Counted from the stretch's first letter, positions 41,655-50,600 are shown. The stretch is DNA of 51,555 nt from an uncultured Flavobacteriales bacterium (GCA_938023515.1 CALJDR010000032.1:1-51555); one strand, 5' to 3'. Made by a program: numbers and translations. Notes: generated by a model from the sequence alone, not told the origin.

Positions 41655-42332
41655 ATGCATTTATACCCTTTCAAGGTTTCTCGCCTGACACGCTCTCTAT
41701 TAGGGGGCATCGTATGGAAAATGGATCCCGGCAATCGCCGGATCTATCTCACATTCGACGACGGGCCTGTGCCCGAAGCCACCCCTTGGGTGCTTCGCCG
41801 GCTTGGGGAATTCGGAGCCAAAGCCACTTTTTTCTGTGTAGGGCACAATATCGACAAACATCCTAAAGTGTTTGAGCAAATGCTGCGAGCAGGCCACACA
41901 CCGGCTAATCATACGTACAACCATCTCAACGGATTCAAATATTCGGTAGAAGAATACATGGAGAACGTATGGAAAGCCGAAAGACTTATCGGGACGCGGC
42001 TTTTCCGGCCGCCATATGCCCGGATTACGCCGGAACAGTACACTACGCTCCGTAAAAATTTCCAGATCATACTATGCGACGTCATATCCGGAGATTTTGA
42101 CAGCAGTCAGAATGTGAACAGACTGAGGCAAAACGTATTGTCTAACACCGAGGATGGATCTGTGGTGCTTTTTCATGACAGTATCAAATCTATTCCCCGG
42201 ATTAGCGAACTGTTGCCGGGTTTCCTGCGGTATTTTTCGGATATGGGATATGAATTTTGCACTTTACCTACAGAAGATGCGATTCCGGCCAACCTGGCGG
42301 AAGAACCCATTCTGACCGTTTCTAACATTTAA
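41655..42332 (+). CDS. Polysaccharide deacetylase (NodB family)
   Basis: A 225-aa CE4-type enzyme. The metal/base motif LTFDDGP has D35 and D36; the second metal motif is HTYNH with H86 and H90. RPPYARITP and VLFHDSIK supply the remaining catalytic elements. No signal peptide is evident, although the N-terminus has a short hydrophobic patch (LLGGIVW). It removes acetyl groups from N-acetylated sugars, possibly peptidoglycan or a glycan precursor. Seven bases separate it from the DUF2723 gene and one base from the HAD gene, so the three are co-transcribed. Confidence 0.9.
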   Translation: MHLYPFKVSRLTRSLLGGIVWKMDPGNRRIYLTFDDGPVPEATPWVLRRLGEFGAKATFFCVGHNIDKHPKVFEQMLRAGHTPANHTYNHLNGFKYSVEEYMENVWKAERLIGTRLFRPPYARITPEQYTTLRKNFQIILCDVISGDFDSSQNVNRLRQNVLSNTEDGSVVLFHDSIKSIPRISELLPGFLRYFSDMGYEFCTLPTEDAIPANLAEEPILTVSNI

Positions 42333-42333
42333 C

Positions 42334-43179
42334 ATGGAAGACAAGATAAAAAAAGGCACATACCGTCTGGTATGTTCGGATATAGACGGAACCCTGCTCG
42401 ATAAGGAGCGGGATATCTCCGATACGACAGCCCGGGTAATCAAAACTTTGGACGAAAAAGGGATTCCCTTAGTCATGATATCCGCCCGGATGCCCCGTGC
42501 CATGCGACCTTTTCTGGCCAAAGCAGGGATCAACCGACCCATTGTCTGCTTTAACGGAGCCTATATCGAAAGTGAAATAAAACCGGACGGCCGCCCGCGG
42601 GTGCTGCGCAACCGGACGATGAATTACGAGGTGTTCCTGCAAATGCTGGCTTTTCTGAAAGACTATCCGGTCCACGTATCGGCATTCCACAAGGATGCCT
42701 GGTACGCCAACCGGATGGACCGTTGGACAGAGCGGGAGATACACAACACACGCACCGATCCCGAGATCGTCTGCACGGACGATATGCTGTACCGTTTCAG
42801 CTGCGAAGGGCTGTCTGCCCACAAAGTGCTGGTAATGGGCGATACGGAGGTTGTAGAAGAACTCTACCACAAACTTTCGAGCCTCTTCGGCGACCATGTG
42901 GACATCTACCGGAGCAAGGATACCTACCTGGAGATCAATGCCAAAGCCGTATCCAAAGAAAAATCGCTGGCCGTGCTGGCAGGATATTTTGGTGTCCGGG
43001 AACAAGATATCGTTTCCTTCGGGGATAACTATAACGACATAGGCATGCTCTCCCGCTCCGGACTGGGAGTGGCGGTGGGCAATGCCAAAGATGTGGTCAA
43101 AAGTGCGGCAGACATAGTCGCAGACAAAAATATTTTCGACGGAGTTGCTAAATGTTTGGAAATTATTTTTGATATTTGA
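42334..43179 (+). CDS. HAD-superfamily Cof-type phosphatase
   Basis: A 281-aa HAD hydrolase of the Cof/IIB class. Motif I is CSDIDGTLLD with D16 as nucleophile and D18 as acid/base. Motif II is in VMISAR, the catalytic lysine is in INAKAVSKEKSLAVL, and motif III is SFGDNYNDIGML. The large C2B cap between motifs I and III decides the substrate; sugar phosphates are common. The start codon lies one base after the NodB stop. With its neighbours it could act on a sugar phosphate used for glycan building, but that is guesswork. Confidence 0.9.
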   Translation: MEDKIKKGTYRLVCSDIDGTLLDKERDISDTTARVIKTLDEKGIPLVMISARMPRAMRPFLAKAGINRPIVCFNGAYIESEIKPDGRPRVLRNRTMNYEVFLQMLAFLKDYPVHVSAFHKDAWYANRMDRWTEREIHNTRTDPEIVCTDDMLYRFSCEGLSAHKVLVMGDTEVVEELYHKLSSLFGDHVDIYRSKDTYLEINAKAVSKEKSLAVLAGYFGVREQDIVSFGDNYNDIGMLSRSGLGVAVGNAKDVVKSAADIVADKNIFDGVAKCLEIIFDI

Positions 43180-43227
43180 CGGGAAATAAAAAGACAAAAA
43201 AGTCATTAACCTTTAAAAATTCAAACA

Positions 43228-43401
43228 ATGGAAAAATTACTCAAACAGATCCAGGAAAAACTAGAAGATTTCGCAAAAGATGCTCAGGCTCAGGTAGAAA
43301 AAGGAAACAAAGCCGCCGGAACCCGCGCCCGCAAAACTTCTCTGGAGCTGACTAAGCTGTTCAAGGAATTCCGCGCACAGTCCATCGCCAGCGCAAAATA
43401 A
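43228..43401 (+). CDS. Histone H1-like (Hc1 family) small protein
   Basis: A 57-aa basic helical protein, below usual length cut-offs: MEKLLKQIQEKLEDFAKDAQ, then QVEKGNKAAGTRARKTSLEL and TKLFKEFRAQSIASAK. The NKAAGxRARKxSLELxKLxKEFR stretch is the signature of the short Bacteroidetes proteins annotated histone H1/Hc1. They are thought to bind DNA or nucleoid components, but direct evidence is thin. Single gene, 48 bp after the HAD gene, followed by two tandem hairpins, which suggests an abundant, well-insulated transcript. Confidence 0.88.
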   Translation: MEKLLKQIQEKLEDFAKDAQAQVEKGNKAAGTRARKTSLELTKLFKEFRAQSIASAK

Positions 43402-43405
43402 TACC

Positions 43406-43432
43406 TTTTGGGCGGCCTTGGGCCGCCCAAAA
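43406..43432 (+). terminator. First hairpin after the histone-like gene
   Basis: A perfect 12-bp stem (43406-43417 with 43421-43432) around TTG. It is followed by CGTTT only, so it may be a processing or mRNA-stability hairpin rather than a full terminator. Confidence 0.65.
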
Positions 43433-43442
43433 CGTTTACCCA

Positions 43443-43480
43443 AACAGGGGCGGGCATAAAGCCCGCCCCTGTTTTGTTTT
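43443..43480 (+). terminator. Second hairpin after the histone-like gene
   Basis: A perfect 13-bp stem (43443-43455 with 43461-43473) followed by TTGTTTT. Confidence 0.88.
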
Positions 43481-43530
43481 AAGAAAAACTTAAAAAGCTC
43501 TCCGTGAATATCCCCTTCGCAAAAAAGGAT

Positions 43531-43538
43531 TATCTTTG
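43531..43538 (+). promoter_or_regulatory. -7 element of the TPR/barrel operon
   Basis: TATCTTTG matches the consensus exactly. Its position rules out the earliest in-frame ATG of the TPR gene, which lies inside the box. Confidence 0.6.
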
Positions 43539-43601
43539 TACAATTGGCGAAAAGCCATGTATGTTACAACATGCAACCCGTATCCCCGAGATCAAGCCCG
43601 T

Positions 43602-46600
43602 ATGAAGAAAAGTAAAAAATGGCTCGTTCTGGCGTTTTTCCTGATAAGTGTCTATTTCGCCCAGGCGCAGGACGCAGGACTGGAAAAAGCCGAAAACCTC
43701 TTCTCCGCCAAACAATACCCGGCAGCCCTTACCGAACTGGAAAAAGCTTCTCCCGTCAGTCAGGCGGGCAAAGAAGCCGTCGCCTATTATATAGCCATGT
43801 GCCGCATCTATATGGGCACCCCAGACGCCGGTAAATCGGTGGACGATTTCGTAAAACAATACCCCGCCTCCATCCGCAAAGTGGAAATGGTCACTACGAT
43901 GGCCGACGAACTATTCAACCGCGGGCGGTATGAAGAAGCGGTGAAATACTACGACCTGACGGATAAATTTTCCATGGGACAGCCCCGCCGGGACGATTAC
44001 GTATTCCGGAAGGCGTACAGCCTGTACGCCTCCGGCGATTACCCGACTGCCCGCCCATTGATGTACAGCCTTTTGGAGAGTCCGAAATGGGGAGCGGACG
44101 CCGCCTATGCATTCGGGCACATGTGCTACGCCGAAGGGGATATGACTCTGGCCCTGGAGAATTTCCTCAAAGTGAAGGACAACCCGAAATACGGCGGGAA
44201 AATCCCGTTCTATCTCACCAACATCTACTTCAAACAGAAAAAATACGACCAGGCCATTGCCGAAGGGCTCGACGTGCTGAAAAAGACCCCAGAGGCCCCC
44301 GATGCCCCGGCTATCGGAAAGATCGTCGGACAGTCGTATTTCAATTCCGGCCGGTTCAAGGATGCCCTCCCCTATCTCACCAAATACCTGGGCAGCCGTA
44401 CTCCTACAGCCGAAGAGAATTACCAGATTGGGTACGCCCATTATAAATGCGGCGAATATCCGCAGGCTATCGAATACCTCTCGCGGCTCGTGGGACAGGA
44501 TTCCCCGCTCGCACAAAGCGCTTACTTCGCGCTGGGGCAGTCTTACCTGGACATGGGCAAAAAAGCGGAGGCGCTGGGTGCATTCCGTTCCGCCTCGCGG
44601 ATGGATCATAACGCCGGGCTCAAACAGGATGCCTGGTACAACTATGCCGTACTGAGCTACGAAGCAGGCAACCCATACGAACCCGCCTCGAAAGTCCTTT
44701 CCGAATACCTGAGCCTGTACCCCGAAAGCCCGAACAAAGACCAGGTATTCGATTATCTGCTCGACTCGTTCATCAGTTCCAAAGACTATCAGGAAGCGAT
44801 AAACACCATCGAATCGATGGGGCTTGACTCCCCCCGGGCCACCGAGGCGCTCGCTAAGGCCTCTTTCTATCTGGCCGCACAGAAACTGAACGCCGAAGAT
44901 TACGATGCCGCTCTGAAATACTACCGGAAAGCCTCCCAATCTGCTGCGGATGCCTCTCTCAAAGCCCGGGCCGATTTCTGGCTGGCGGAGACCTACCTCC
45001 GCGTGGGTCTGGACGATCAGGCTGCCTCCGCCCTGACGGCTTTCAAATCCAACCCGGCTTCCCGCAACACACCTGAATACCAGAAGCTTCCCTATCAGCA
45101 GGGATATCTGGCCGAGAAATCGGGTGATTATGCATCGGCCCAGAACTATTTCTACGCTTACGAGAAACTGCCTGCCCTTTCCGGCGGCGAAAAAGCGGAT
45201 GTGCAGCTCCATCTGGCGGACTGTGCTTTTGCCCTGGGGCAGTACAGCGTGGCCATGGCCCTGTATGAAAAAGTAGCGGCCGCGGGGATTCCCTCCTCGG
45301 ACTATGCCACTTACCAGAAGGCCCTTTGCCAGGGCATTACCGGCAATTACAGCGGCCAGATCGCATCCCTGACGGCATTCCTGAAAAACTATCCCGCTTC
45401 CCCCTGGAGGGCAGCCGCCCGGTACCAGATGGGAATGGCCTACCAAAAGGTAGGACAGACGGACAAAGCGATAGAATCCTACCTGCAGGTAGGCAGTGAA
45501 AAAGCCGCCGGCGAACTCGTTCCCGAAGCCAAATCGAAAGCCGCCCTGGCCTATTACAACCAAGGCAACAGCGACAAGGCCGTTGCCCTTTACAAGGAGG
45601 TAGTAGAAAAATACCCATCGTCCCCCGTTACCCCTTCGGCTACGCGAAGCGTACGGCAGATTTTGGTGGAACAAGGGCGTTCGGACGAATTCGTCGCCTG
45701 GAGCGACAATACATCGGGCACCCCGCTGGACCAGATGTCCGTGGATTCCCTCTATTTCGAAACGGGACAAAAGGCCTTCTCGAAAGGCGATTATGCGGGA
45801 GCTTCCAAAGCGTTCGCCCAATATGTAGAAAAATATCCTTCAGGACTGTTTACTACCGATGCAACCTATTACTTAGCAGAATCCTCACTTAAATCCGGCG
45901 ACACGACTACCGCAAAAACCGACTACAAACATCTGCTCAACCTGCCGGACAACAAATTCACCGAAGGGGCTACCGTCAAATACGTCGAACTCCTCCGGGC
46001 GCAGGACAGTCTGGATGTAGCGCTGCCTTACCTCGAAAAACTGTTCGGAGAGGCCCGCATTGCCGATAACCGAAAGTTCGCTTTGGTCAACCTCCTTTCG
46101 GCCTACACCCAGGCCGAGGATTGGGATAATACCGTCAAATACGCCGAGCTCGTCCGTCGGGAATTCCCTTCGACCAGCCAGCTTTATGCCGATGCTTCGG
46201 TAACCCTGTACGGGGCCCTCGTGGAAGACGACCAGGCCGACAAAGCGAAAGCCCTGACGGAGGAGCTGAAAAAGATCTGCTCAGGGGAAAACATGGCCAA
46301 GACCCTTTATTACGAAGCCCTTTTGCAGTACCGGGACGGCCAGTACGACAAATCCGTAGAAACCATTGCCAAACTCACCCTCGAATACCCCATGTACAAA
46401 CACATCGGCTCGCGGGCGCTGCTGCTGATGGCGCAGAATTTCTGCGCGCAGGGTGACAGATACCAGGCCGGTTACATCCTGCAGAACGTACTGGACAGCA
46501 CTCCCTACGAGGATATCAAGGCCGAAGCCCGGGTGCTGAAGGATTTCATGGATTCGCAGGAGAAGACCGCCGGTGAAAAAAGCACCGAAAACCTTACCGA

Positions 46601-46604
46601 ATAA
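43602..46604 (+). CDS. Exported tetratricopeptide-repeat protein, 1000 aa
   Basis: From MKKSKKWLVLAFFLISVYFAQAQ, a good signal peptide cleaved after AQAQ. The rest is a superhelix of TPR and Sel1/YbgF-like units over almost the whole length, for example YQIGYAHYKCGEYPQAIEYLSRLVGQD, AYFALGQSYLDMGKKAEALGAFR and ARYQMGMAYQKVGQTDKAIESYLQV. At least twelve repeats can be discerned by eye. No catalytic domain. It is probably periplasmic and acts as a protein-binding scaffold. It ends 19 bp before the outer-membrane barrel gene, which suggests that the two products work together. Confidence 0.88.
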   Translation: MKKSKKWLVLAFFLISVYFAQAQDAGLEKAENLFSAKQYPAALTELEKASPVSQAGKEAVAYYIAMCRIYMGTPDAGKSVDDFVKQYPASIRKVEMVTTMADELFNRGRYEEAVKYYDLTDKFSMGQPRRDDYVFRKAYSLYASGDYPTARPLMYSLLESPKWGADAAYAFGHMCYAEGDMTLALENFLKVKDNPKYGGKIPFYLTNIYFKQKKYDQAIAEGLDVLKKTPEAPDAPAIGKIVGQSYFNSGRFKDALPYLTKYLGSRTPTAEENYQIGYAHYKCGEYPQAIEYLSRLVGQDSPLAQSAYFALGQSYLDMGKKAEALGAFRSASRMDHNAGLKQDAWYNYAVLSYEAGNPYEPASKVLSEYLSLYPESPNKDQVFDYLLDSFISSKDYQEAINTIESMGLDSPRATEALAKASFYLAAQKLNAEDYDAALKYYRKASQSAADASLKARADFWLAETYLRVGLDDQAASALTAFKSNPASRNTPEYQKLPYQQGYLAEKSGDYASAQNYFYAYEKLPALSGGEKADVQLHLADCAFALGQYSVAMALYEKVAAAGIPSSDYATYQKALCQGITGNYSGQIASLTAFLKNYPASPWRAAARYQMGMAYQKVGQTDKAIESYLQVGSEKAAGELVPEAKSKAALAYYNQGNSDKAVALYKEVVEKYPSSPVTPSATRSVRQILVEQGRSDEFVAWSDNTSGTPLDQMSVDSLYFETGQKAFSKGDYAGASKAFAQYVEKYPSGLFTTDATYYLAESSLKSGDTTTAKTDYKHLLNLPDNKFTEGATVKYVELLRAQDSLDVALPYLEKLFGEARIADNRKFALVNLLSAYTQAEDWDNTVKYAELVRREFPSTSQLYADASVTLYGALVEDDQADKAKALTEELKKICSGENMAKTLYYEALLQYRDGQYDKSVETIAKLTLEYPMYKHIGSRALLLMAQNFCAQGDRYQAGYILQNVLDSTPYEDIKAEARVLKDFMDSQEKTAGEKSTENLTE

Positions 46605-46623
46605 TCAATCATTTCCAAACACG

Positions 46624-48333
46624 ATGAATACAAAGTACCTAATTCTCTGCTCGGCCCTCCTGTGCACGGCCACAGCAGGTTATTCACAGGAAAACAAAGG
46701 CAAAATATCCTCCGAGGTGGTATCCGTAGAAAAAGGCTACAACCCGGACGTCAAAGTGGGCAAGAAGGTCAACTTCTCCCCGGACGAAACCCCGGAGAAC
46801 AACACCAAGCTCCCGGTAAGCTACAAAAGCGAGGCAGACGTCCCCCAGTTCGATTTCGCCGTACAGCAGGTATCTGCCCTGGTGATGAACGGCAGCCAGC
46901 CGGCTACCCTTTATCCGAATTACATCAAAGGCGGGATCGGTTACAACCTTTCCACCGTACTGGAAGGCTACTATTCTAAGGCTTGGGGCAAGACGACCCT
47001 GAGTGCCGGGCTCAACCACGACCGGGCGGAGCGCGATATTTCCTTCTTCAAGGACAACAGCGTATTCAACCATTCCGACGCTTCGGTTTCAGCTAAGTAT
47101 GCCGCCCGGCGGTACGACCTGGGCGGATATGCCAAATACGCTTACGATGCTTTCTCCAACAACGGCATGCGTCTTTCGGACGACTATTTCTCCGAACTCC
47201 CGCTCGTACTGCGCCACAACAGCATCACGGGAGGTGTGTTCATGCGCTCCAATTCGGGCTACAGACTGTTCGACCACCTGAATATCGAAGCGTCGTACAT
47301 GAACGGAGCCAACAAGACCCGGGATTCCTATGTGAAAGCAACCGCCGGTTTCTACCTGCCGATCAAAAAAGTAATGCTGTCCCTGGATGCTGCCGCGGCC
47401 TATTACAGCAACAAAGCGGTGAACCAACTCTATGTGTTCAATCCGCTGCCCGGATATGAGCTGGACATGCTAAAAACCGAATTTGGTCACTTCATGCTCA
47501 CGCCCGCCGTATCCTACAAAAACGCCCGCCTGGACCTGTATGCCGGAGCCCGCATGGAGCTGATCACCGGGAACCATATCGACTCCAAATTCCACATCAT
47601 GCCCGAGATCAAGGCTGCTTATTCGATCATCGACGGGCTGATGAGCATCTACGGCCGTCTGGAAAGCGGATACCAGATCCAGAACATGGCAACCCTGATG
47701 TATGACAATCCGTTCGCCAGCCCGCTGACATCGGCTTTCTACTCGCATGAAAAGTTCAAAGCCCAGATCGGCCTTTCGGGGGTATTCTCGTCTTCTTTCC
47801 GTTACGACGTGAGCGCCGCATACGGACAGACGGACAAAGCCCCGGCCTGGATTAATTTCCGCCAGACGATGGGCAGCGAATTCCTTTCTTATTATGTGCC
47901 TATCGAAGACGACATCAAGGTATTTACTCTGAAAGCTTCGGGAGATTATACGATCAATCCGTCCCACCGCGTAGGGGCCTTCGTGGAGTATAACAACAGT
48001 TCTTCCGATCTTTTCTCCAAAGCCCTCTACCGTCCGGATTTCCGGATCGGCGCTTCCTATCAGGGATCGGTCGTTCGCAACCTAATAGACCTTTCGGGCC
48101 GTATCGCCTATAACAGTTCCTCCAAAGCCTGTGTGGCCTACCTGACCGACGGGGCAGCCGAACACAACATGGACGGTTACGTCGAATTCCAAGCCAGCGC
48201 CGCTTACCGTTTCGCTTCGCGTTGGAGCCTGTTCGCCGAAGCGAACAATACGATAGACGGCCGCGTAGCCAAATTCTACGGGTACGACTGGTGCGGGGTC
48301 CGCGCTTTTGTCGGAGTGAAATTCAACTTCTAA
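46624..48333 (+). CDS. Outer-membrane beta-barrel protein partnered with the TPR protein
   Basis: A 569-aa protein from MNTKYLILCSALLCTATAGYSQ (signal peptide); the longer frame begins inside the TPR gene. A short periplasmic head (SSEVVSVEKGYNPDVKVGKKVNFSPD) precedes many amphipathic strands ending in a C-terminal aromatic residue (FVGVKFNF), typical of outer-membrane barrels. Such proteins are often annotated as TonB-dependent receptors, but there is no plug domain, so a barrel of unknown cargo is a better name. Followed after 12 bp by truA. Confidence 0.82.
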   Translation: MNTKYLILCSALLCTATAGYSQENKGKISSEVVSVEKGYNPDVKVGKKVNFSPDETPENNTKLPVSYKSEADVPQFDFAVQQVSALVMNGSQPATLYPNYIKGGIGYNLSTVLEGYYSKAWGKTTLSAGLNHDRAERDISFFKDNSVFNHSDASVSAKYAARRYDLGGYAKYAYDAFSNNGMRLSDDYFSELPLVLRHNSITGGVFMRSNSGYRLFDHLNIEASYMNGANKTRDSYVKATAGFYLPIKKVMLSLDAAAAYYSNKAVNQLYVFNPLPGYELDMLKTEFGHFMLTPAVSYKNARLDLYAGARMELITGNHIDSKFHIMPEIKAAYSIIDGLMSIYGRLESGYQIQNMATLMYDNPFASPLTSAFYSHEKFKAQIGLSGVFSSSFRYDVSAAYGQTDKAPAWINFRQTMGSEFLSYYVPIEDDIKVFTLKASGDYTINPSHRVGAFVEYNNSSSDLFSKALYRPDFRIGASYQGSVVRNLIDLSGRIAYNSSSKACVAYLTDGAAEHNMDGYVEFQASAAYRFASRWSLFAEANNTIDGRVAKFYGYDWCGVRAFVGVKFNF

Positions 48334-48345
48334 ACCGATCCGCCT

Positions 48346-49104
48346 GTGAGGTATTTCGCGGAGTTCTCCTATCTGGGCACTGCCTACTCGGGCTGGCAAA
48401 GCCAGCCCGAGGGCCAGGGCCTTGGTATCCAGACAGTGTTTGAAAACGCCCTGGGACTCCTACTGCACGAAAAAATAAGCCTCACCGGGGCCGGACGCAC
48501 AGACGCCGGGGTTCATGCCCGGCAGATGTTCGCCCATTTCGATACCTCGGCCCCTATCGCACAGCCGGAAGAACTTTGCCGCCGGCTGAACTCTTTCCTG
48601 CCGGCAGACATCGCCGTAAAAAATATCTTCGAAGTGCGGGAAAATGCGCATGCCCGTTTCGATGCCGTGCGCAGACAGTACAAATATTTCATCCATACCG
48701 AAAAAGACCCTTTCCACCGCGAAACGTCCTATTACCTGTTGCACCAGGTCGACACAGTAGCCATGAACCTGGCCTGCCGGATCCTGAAGCAGTACGAGGA
48801 TTTCCAGTGTTTTTCGAAAGTGAATACGGATGTGAAAACGTTCGTGTGCCACATAGAAGACGCTCGGTGGGAATGTCCCGAAGACGGGCGGCTGGTATTC
48901 ACCATTACGGCCGACCGTTTTTTGCGCAATATGGTGCGGGCTATCGTAGGGACGATGCTCGACGTGGGCCGCGGAAAACTTGTACCGGAAGACCTGCGCC
49001 GGATCATTGAAAGCCGGGACCGCTGCGCTTCGGGCATGTCGGTGGACGCCCGCGGACTATTCCTGTGGGAAGTAGTCTATTCCTGGGAGTCTATTCTTCG
49101 GTAG
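48346..49104 (+). CDS. truA: tRNA pseudouridine(38-40) synthase TruA
   Basis: A 252-aa enzyme that isomerises uridines 38-40 in tRNA anticodon arms. The start is GTG: MRYFAEFSYLGTAYSGWQSQPEGQ is the conserved TruA N-terminus, with no ATG in reach. The catalytic aspartate is in GAGRTDAGVHARQMFAHF (about residues 48-65). FDAVRRQYKYFIHTEKDPFHRE and FLRNMVRAIVGTMLDVGRGKL complete the pattern. It is third in the TPR-barrel-truA run and overlaps the convergent small gene by 14 bp. Confidence 0.96.
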   Translation: MRYFAEFSYLGTAYSGWQSQPEGQGLGIQTVFENALGLLLHEKISLTGAGRTDAGVHARQMFAHFDTSAPIAQPEELCRRLNSFLPADIAVKNIFEVRENAHARFDAVRRQYKYFIHTEKDPFHRETSYYLLHQVDTVAMNLACRILKQYEDFQCFSKVNTDVKTFVCHIEDARWECPEDGRLVFTITADRFLRNMVRAIVGTMLDVGRGKLVPEDLRRIIESRDRCASGMSVDARGLFLWEVVYSWESILR

Positions 49105-49354
49105 CGCCCGGCGTTTTGCGGGCCGGTGTATTGACGTAGTTTACCTGGTCTACCCCCCGGAAATAGTAGTAGTAATATTTATCCTCCGGCGGAACCGGGA
49201 TCAGGGGAAGGTTATTCTTTTGTCTCCAAAAATTGGTAGAAGGAAGGCTTTTGCGTTCGGATGCGCTCATGGATGCATATTCCGGGTAAACTCCCCGGTC
49301 GAAAACCTCCAGCATCACAAAATCCATATGCCCCCGGTCGTTCAGTTCACTCAT
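49091..49354 (-). CDS. Hypothetical protein, 87 aa, with a tyrosine run
   Basis: An unrecognised small soluble protein starting MSELNDRGHMDFVMLEVFDRGVYPEY. It has a conserved-looking middle (SASERKSLPSTNFWRQKNNLPLIPVP) and five consecutive tyrosines in DKYYYYYFRGVDQVNYVNT, then a polar tail. Its ATG overlaps the stop of the metallophosphoesterase gene (ATGA, 49351-49354), a classic sign of translational coupling, which supports it as a real gene. The longer open frame that runs back through yfcE is a shadow. Function unknown. Confidence 0.75.
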   Translation of the reverse strand: MSELNDRGHMDFVMLEVFDRGVYPEYASMSASERKSLPSTNFWRQKNNLPLIPVPPEDKYYYYYFRGVDQVNYVNTPARKTPGATEE

Positions 49355-49893
49355 AGTTCCAGTCTTTTTACGATATTCCCGTCGAAATCCACTATTTCCA
49401 GCACATTGTCGCCGTACCGCCCCCACGAGTGGGGATACGGTTCTTTGGGCAGGGAGGCCGAACCGGGATTGAAAAAATAGATGTCCCCGTGTTTTTCGGC
49501 CACCGGAGTATGGATATGCCCGAACGCCAACACAGTACCCGGACACAGGGACGGATGGTTTTCGGGATTGTACACATGCCCGTGCGTGAGGAAAATATCC
49601 CGCTCGGGCAGGGCGATGACGGCATAATCCCCCATCATCGGGTATTCTATCTGCATCTGGTCTACCTCGCTGTCGCAATTGCCTCGTACAGCCGTGATGA
49701 TCTCCGCCCGCTCGTTGAGCAACCGGGCGACCTCCATCGGGTCGTACTGCCGGGGCAAAGGATTGCGCGGGCCGTGGTACATTACGTCGCCCAAGACGGC
49801 GATACGGTCTGCCCCCCAATTTTGCGCGGCGTTCAGCGCCGAGGCCGTGGCCCAGGCCGAACCGTGTATATCCGATATAAAAGCTATCTTCAT
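49351..49893 (-). CDS. yfcE: YfcE-type metallophosphodiesterase
   Basis: A 180-aa calcineurin-like phosphoesterase. The metal-binding motifs are in order: DIHG (residues 7-10), GDVMYHG (about 35-41), GNCD (about 71-74), THGH (about 103-106) and GHIHTP (about 126-131). YfcE hydrolyses phosphodiesters in vitro; its physiological substrate is not known. The start MKIAFISDIHG is chosen over a TTG-initiated extension of 33 codons without similarity. It lies 26 bp after the tag gene and overlaps the 87-aa gene by 4 bp. Confidence 0.92.
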   Translation of the reverse strand: MKIAFISDIHGSAWATASALNAAQNWGADRIAVLGDVMYHGPRNPLPRQYDPMEVARLLNERAEIITAVRGNCDSEVDQMQIEYPMMGDYAVIALPERDIFLTHGHVYNPENHPSLCPGTVLAFGHIHTPVAEKHGDIYFFNPGSASLPKEPYPHSWGRYGDNVLEIVDFDGNIVKRLEL

Positions 49894-49919
49894 GGTCTTT
49901 CTCTTTTTGTAATCGTTAC

Positions 49920-50498
49920 TTATCTTTTTCGGCACATGCAATCCGCCAGATGATCGTCGATAAATCCCGAAGCCTGCAAGTGGGCGTAGCAAATCGTCGT
50001 TCCGAAGAACTTAAATCCCCGTTTTTTCATATCCTTGCTCATCGCGTCGGATTCGGGCGACGATACCGGAATTTCGCTCAATGACTTGAAAACGTTGACA
50101 ATTGGCTTCCGGCCGGGAAAGAACGACAGCGTGTAATCGTAAAAACTGCCGAACTCCTTTTGCAGGGCAAGGAACAGCCTCGCATTGGTGATGGTCGACT
50201 GGATTTTCAGGCGGTTTTTCACAATGCCGTCGAACTGCATCAGCCGCTCCACATCCTCATCGGTCATTTGCGCCACCCGCTCAGGATCGAAATCACAAAA
50301 AGCTTTGCGGTATCCCTCCCGCTTTCTGAGGATCGTTATCCAACTCAGTCCGGCCTGGGCTCCCTCCAGCACCAGAAACTCGAACAGCGTCCTGTCGTCG
50401 GTCACCAATTTTCCCCATTCCTGGTCATGGTATTTTACATACAGTTCGTCCGTCCCGCACCAACCGCAGCGTCCGTTTATTATATCCTGCATAATCAT
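49920..50498 (-). CDS. tag: DNA-3-methyladenine glycosylase I
   Basis: A 192-aa base-excision enzyme that removes 3-methyladenine. The N-terminal RCGWCGTDELYVKYHDQEWG contains the zinc Cys and His and the family WG turn. VLEGAQAGLSWITILRKREGYRKAF and FDPERVAQMTDEDVERL form the helix-hairpin-helix core. The C-terminal ATTICYAHLQASGFIDDHLADC-like segment (here GTTICYAHLQASGFIDDHL then ADCMC) supplies the second zinc pair. First gene of tag-yfcE-small gene; a TATCTTTG box is about 20 bp upstream. Confidence 0.95.
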   Translation of the reverse strand: MIMQDIINGRCGWCGTDELYVKYHDQEWGKLVTDDRTLFEFLVLEGAQAGLSWITILRKREGYRKAFCDFDPERVAQMTDEDVERLMQFDGIVKNRLKIQSTITNARLFLALQKEFGSFYDYTLSFFPGRKPIVNVFKSLSEIPVSSPESDAMSKDMKKRGFKFFGTTICYAHLQASGFIDDHLADCMCRKR

Positions 50499-50517
50499 CG
50501 CATTTGTGATACTTTTA

Positions 50518-50525
50518 CAAAGATA
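50518..50525 (-). promoter_or_regulatory. Candidate -7 element of tag-yfcE
   Basis: Minus strand TATCTTTG, 19 bp upstream of the tag start. The -33 box is not convincing. Confidence 0.5.
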
Positions 50526-50600
50526 AAAAACAGGGCGTTAATTCCCTTGCTTTTCCTCCCCGACATTCCCAAAAACGCCGGAATTCAAGTGGTAAATACC

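Noticed and set aside
43602..46604. 636-aa minus-strand ORF within the TPR gene
   Set aside because: It is antisense to a gene with clear TPR units and a signal peptide, and its translation is biased in Gly, Arg and Val without domains.
49894..49992. 33-codon N-terminal extension of YfcE from a TTG start
   Set aside because: The extension lies over the end of tag and adds no similarity; MKIAFISDIHG is the family start.
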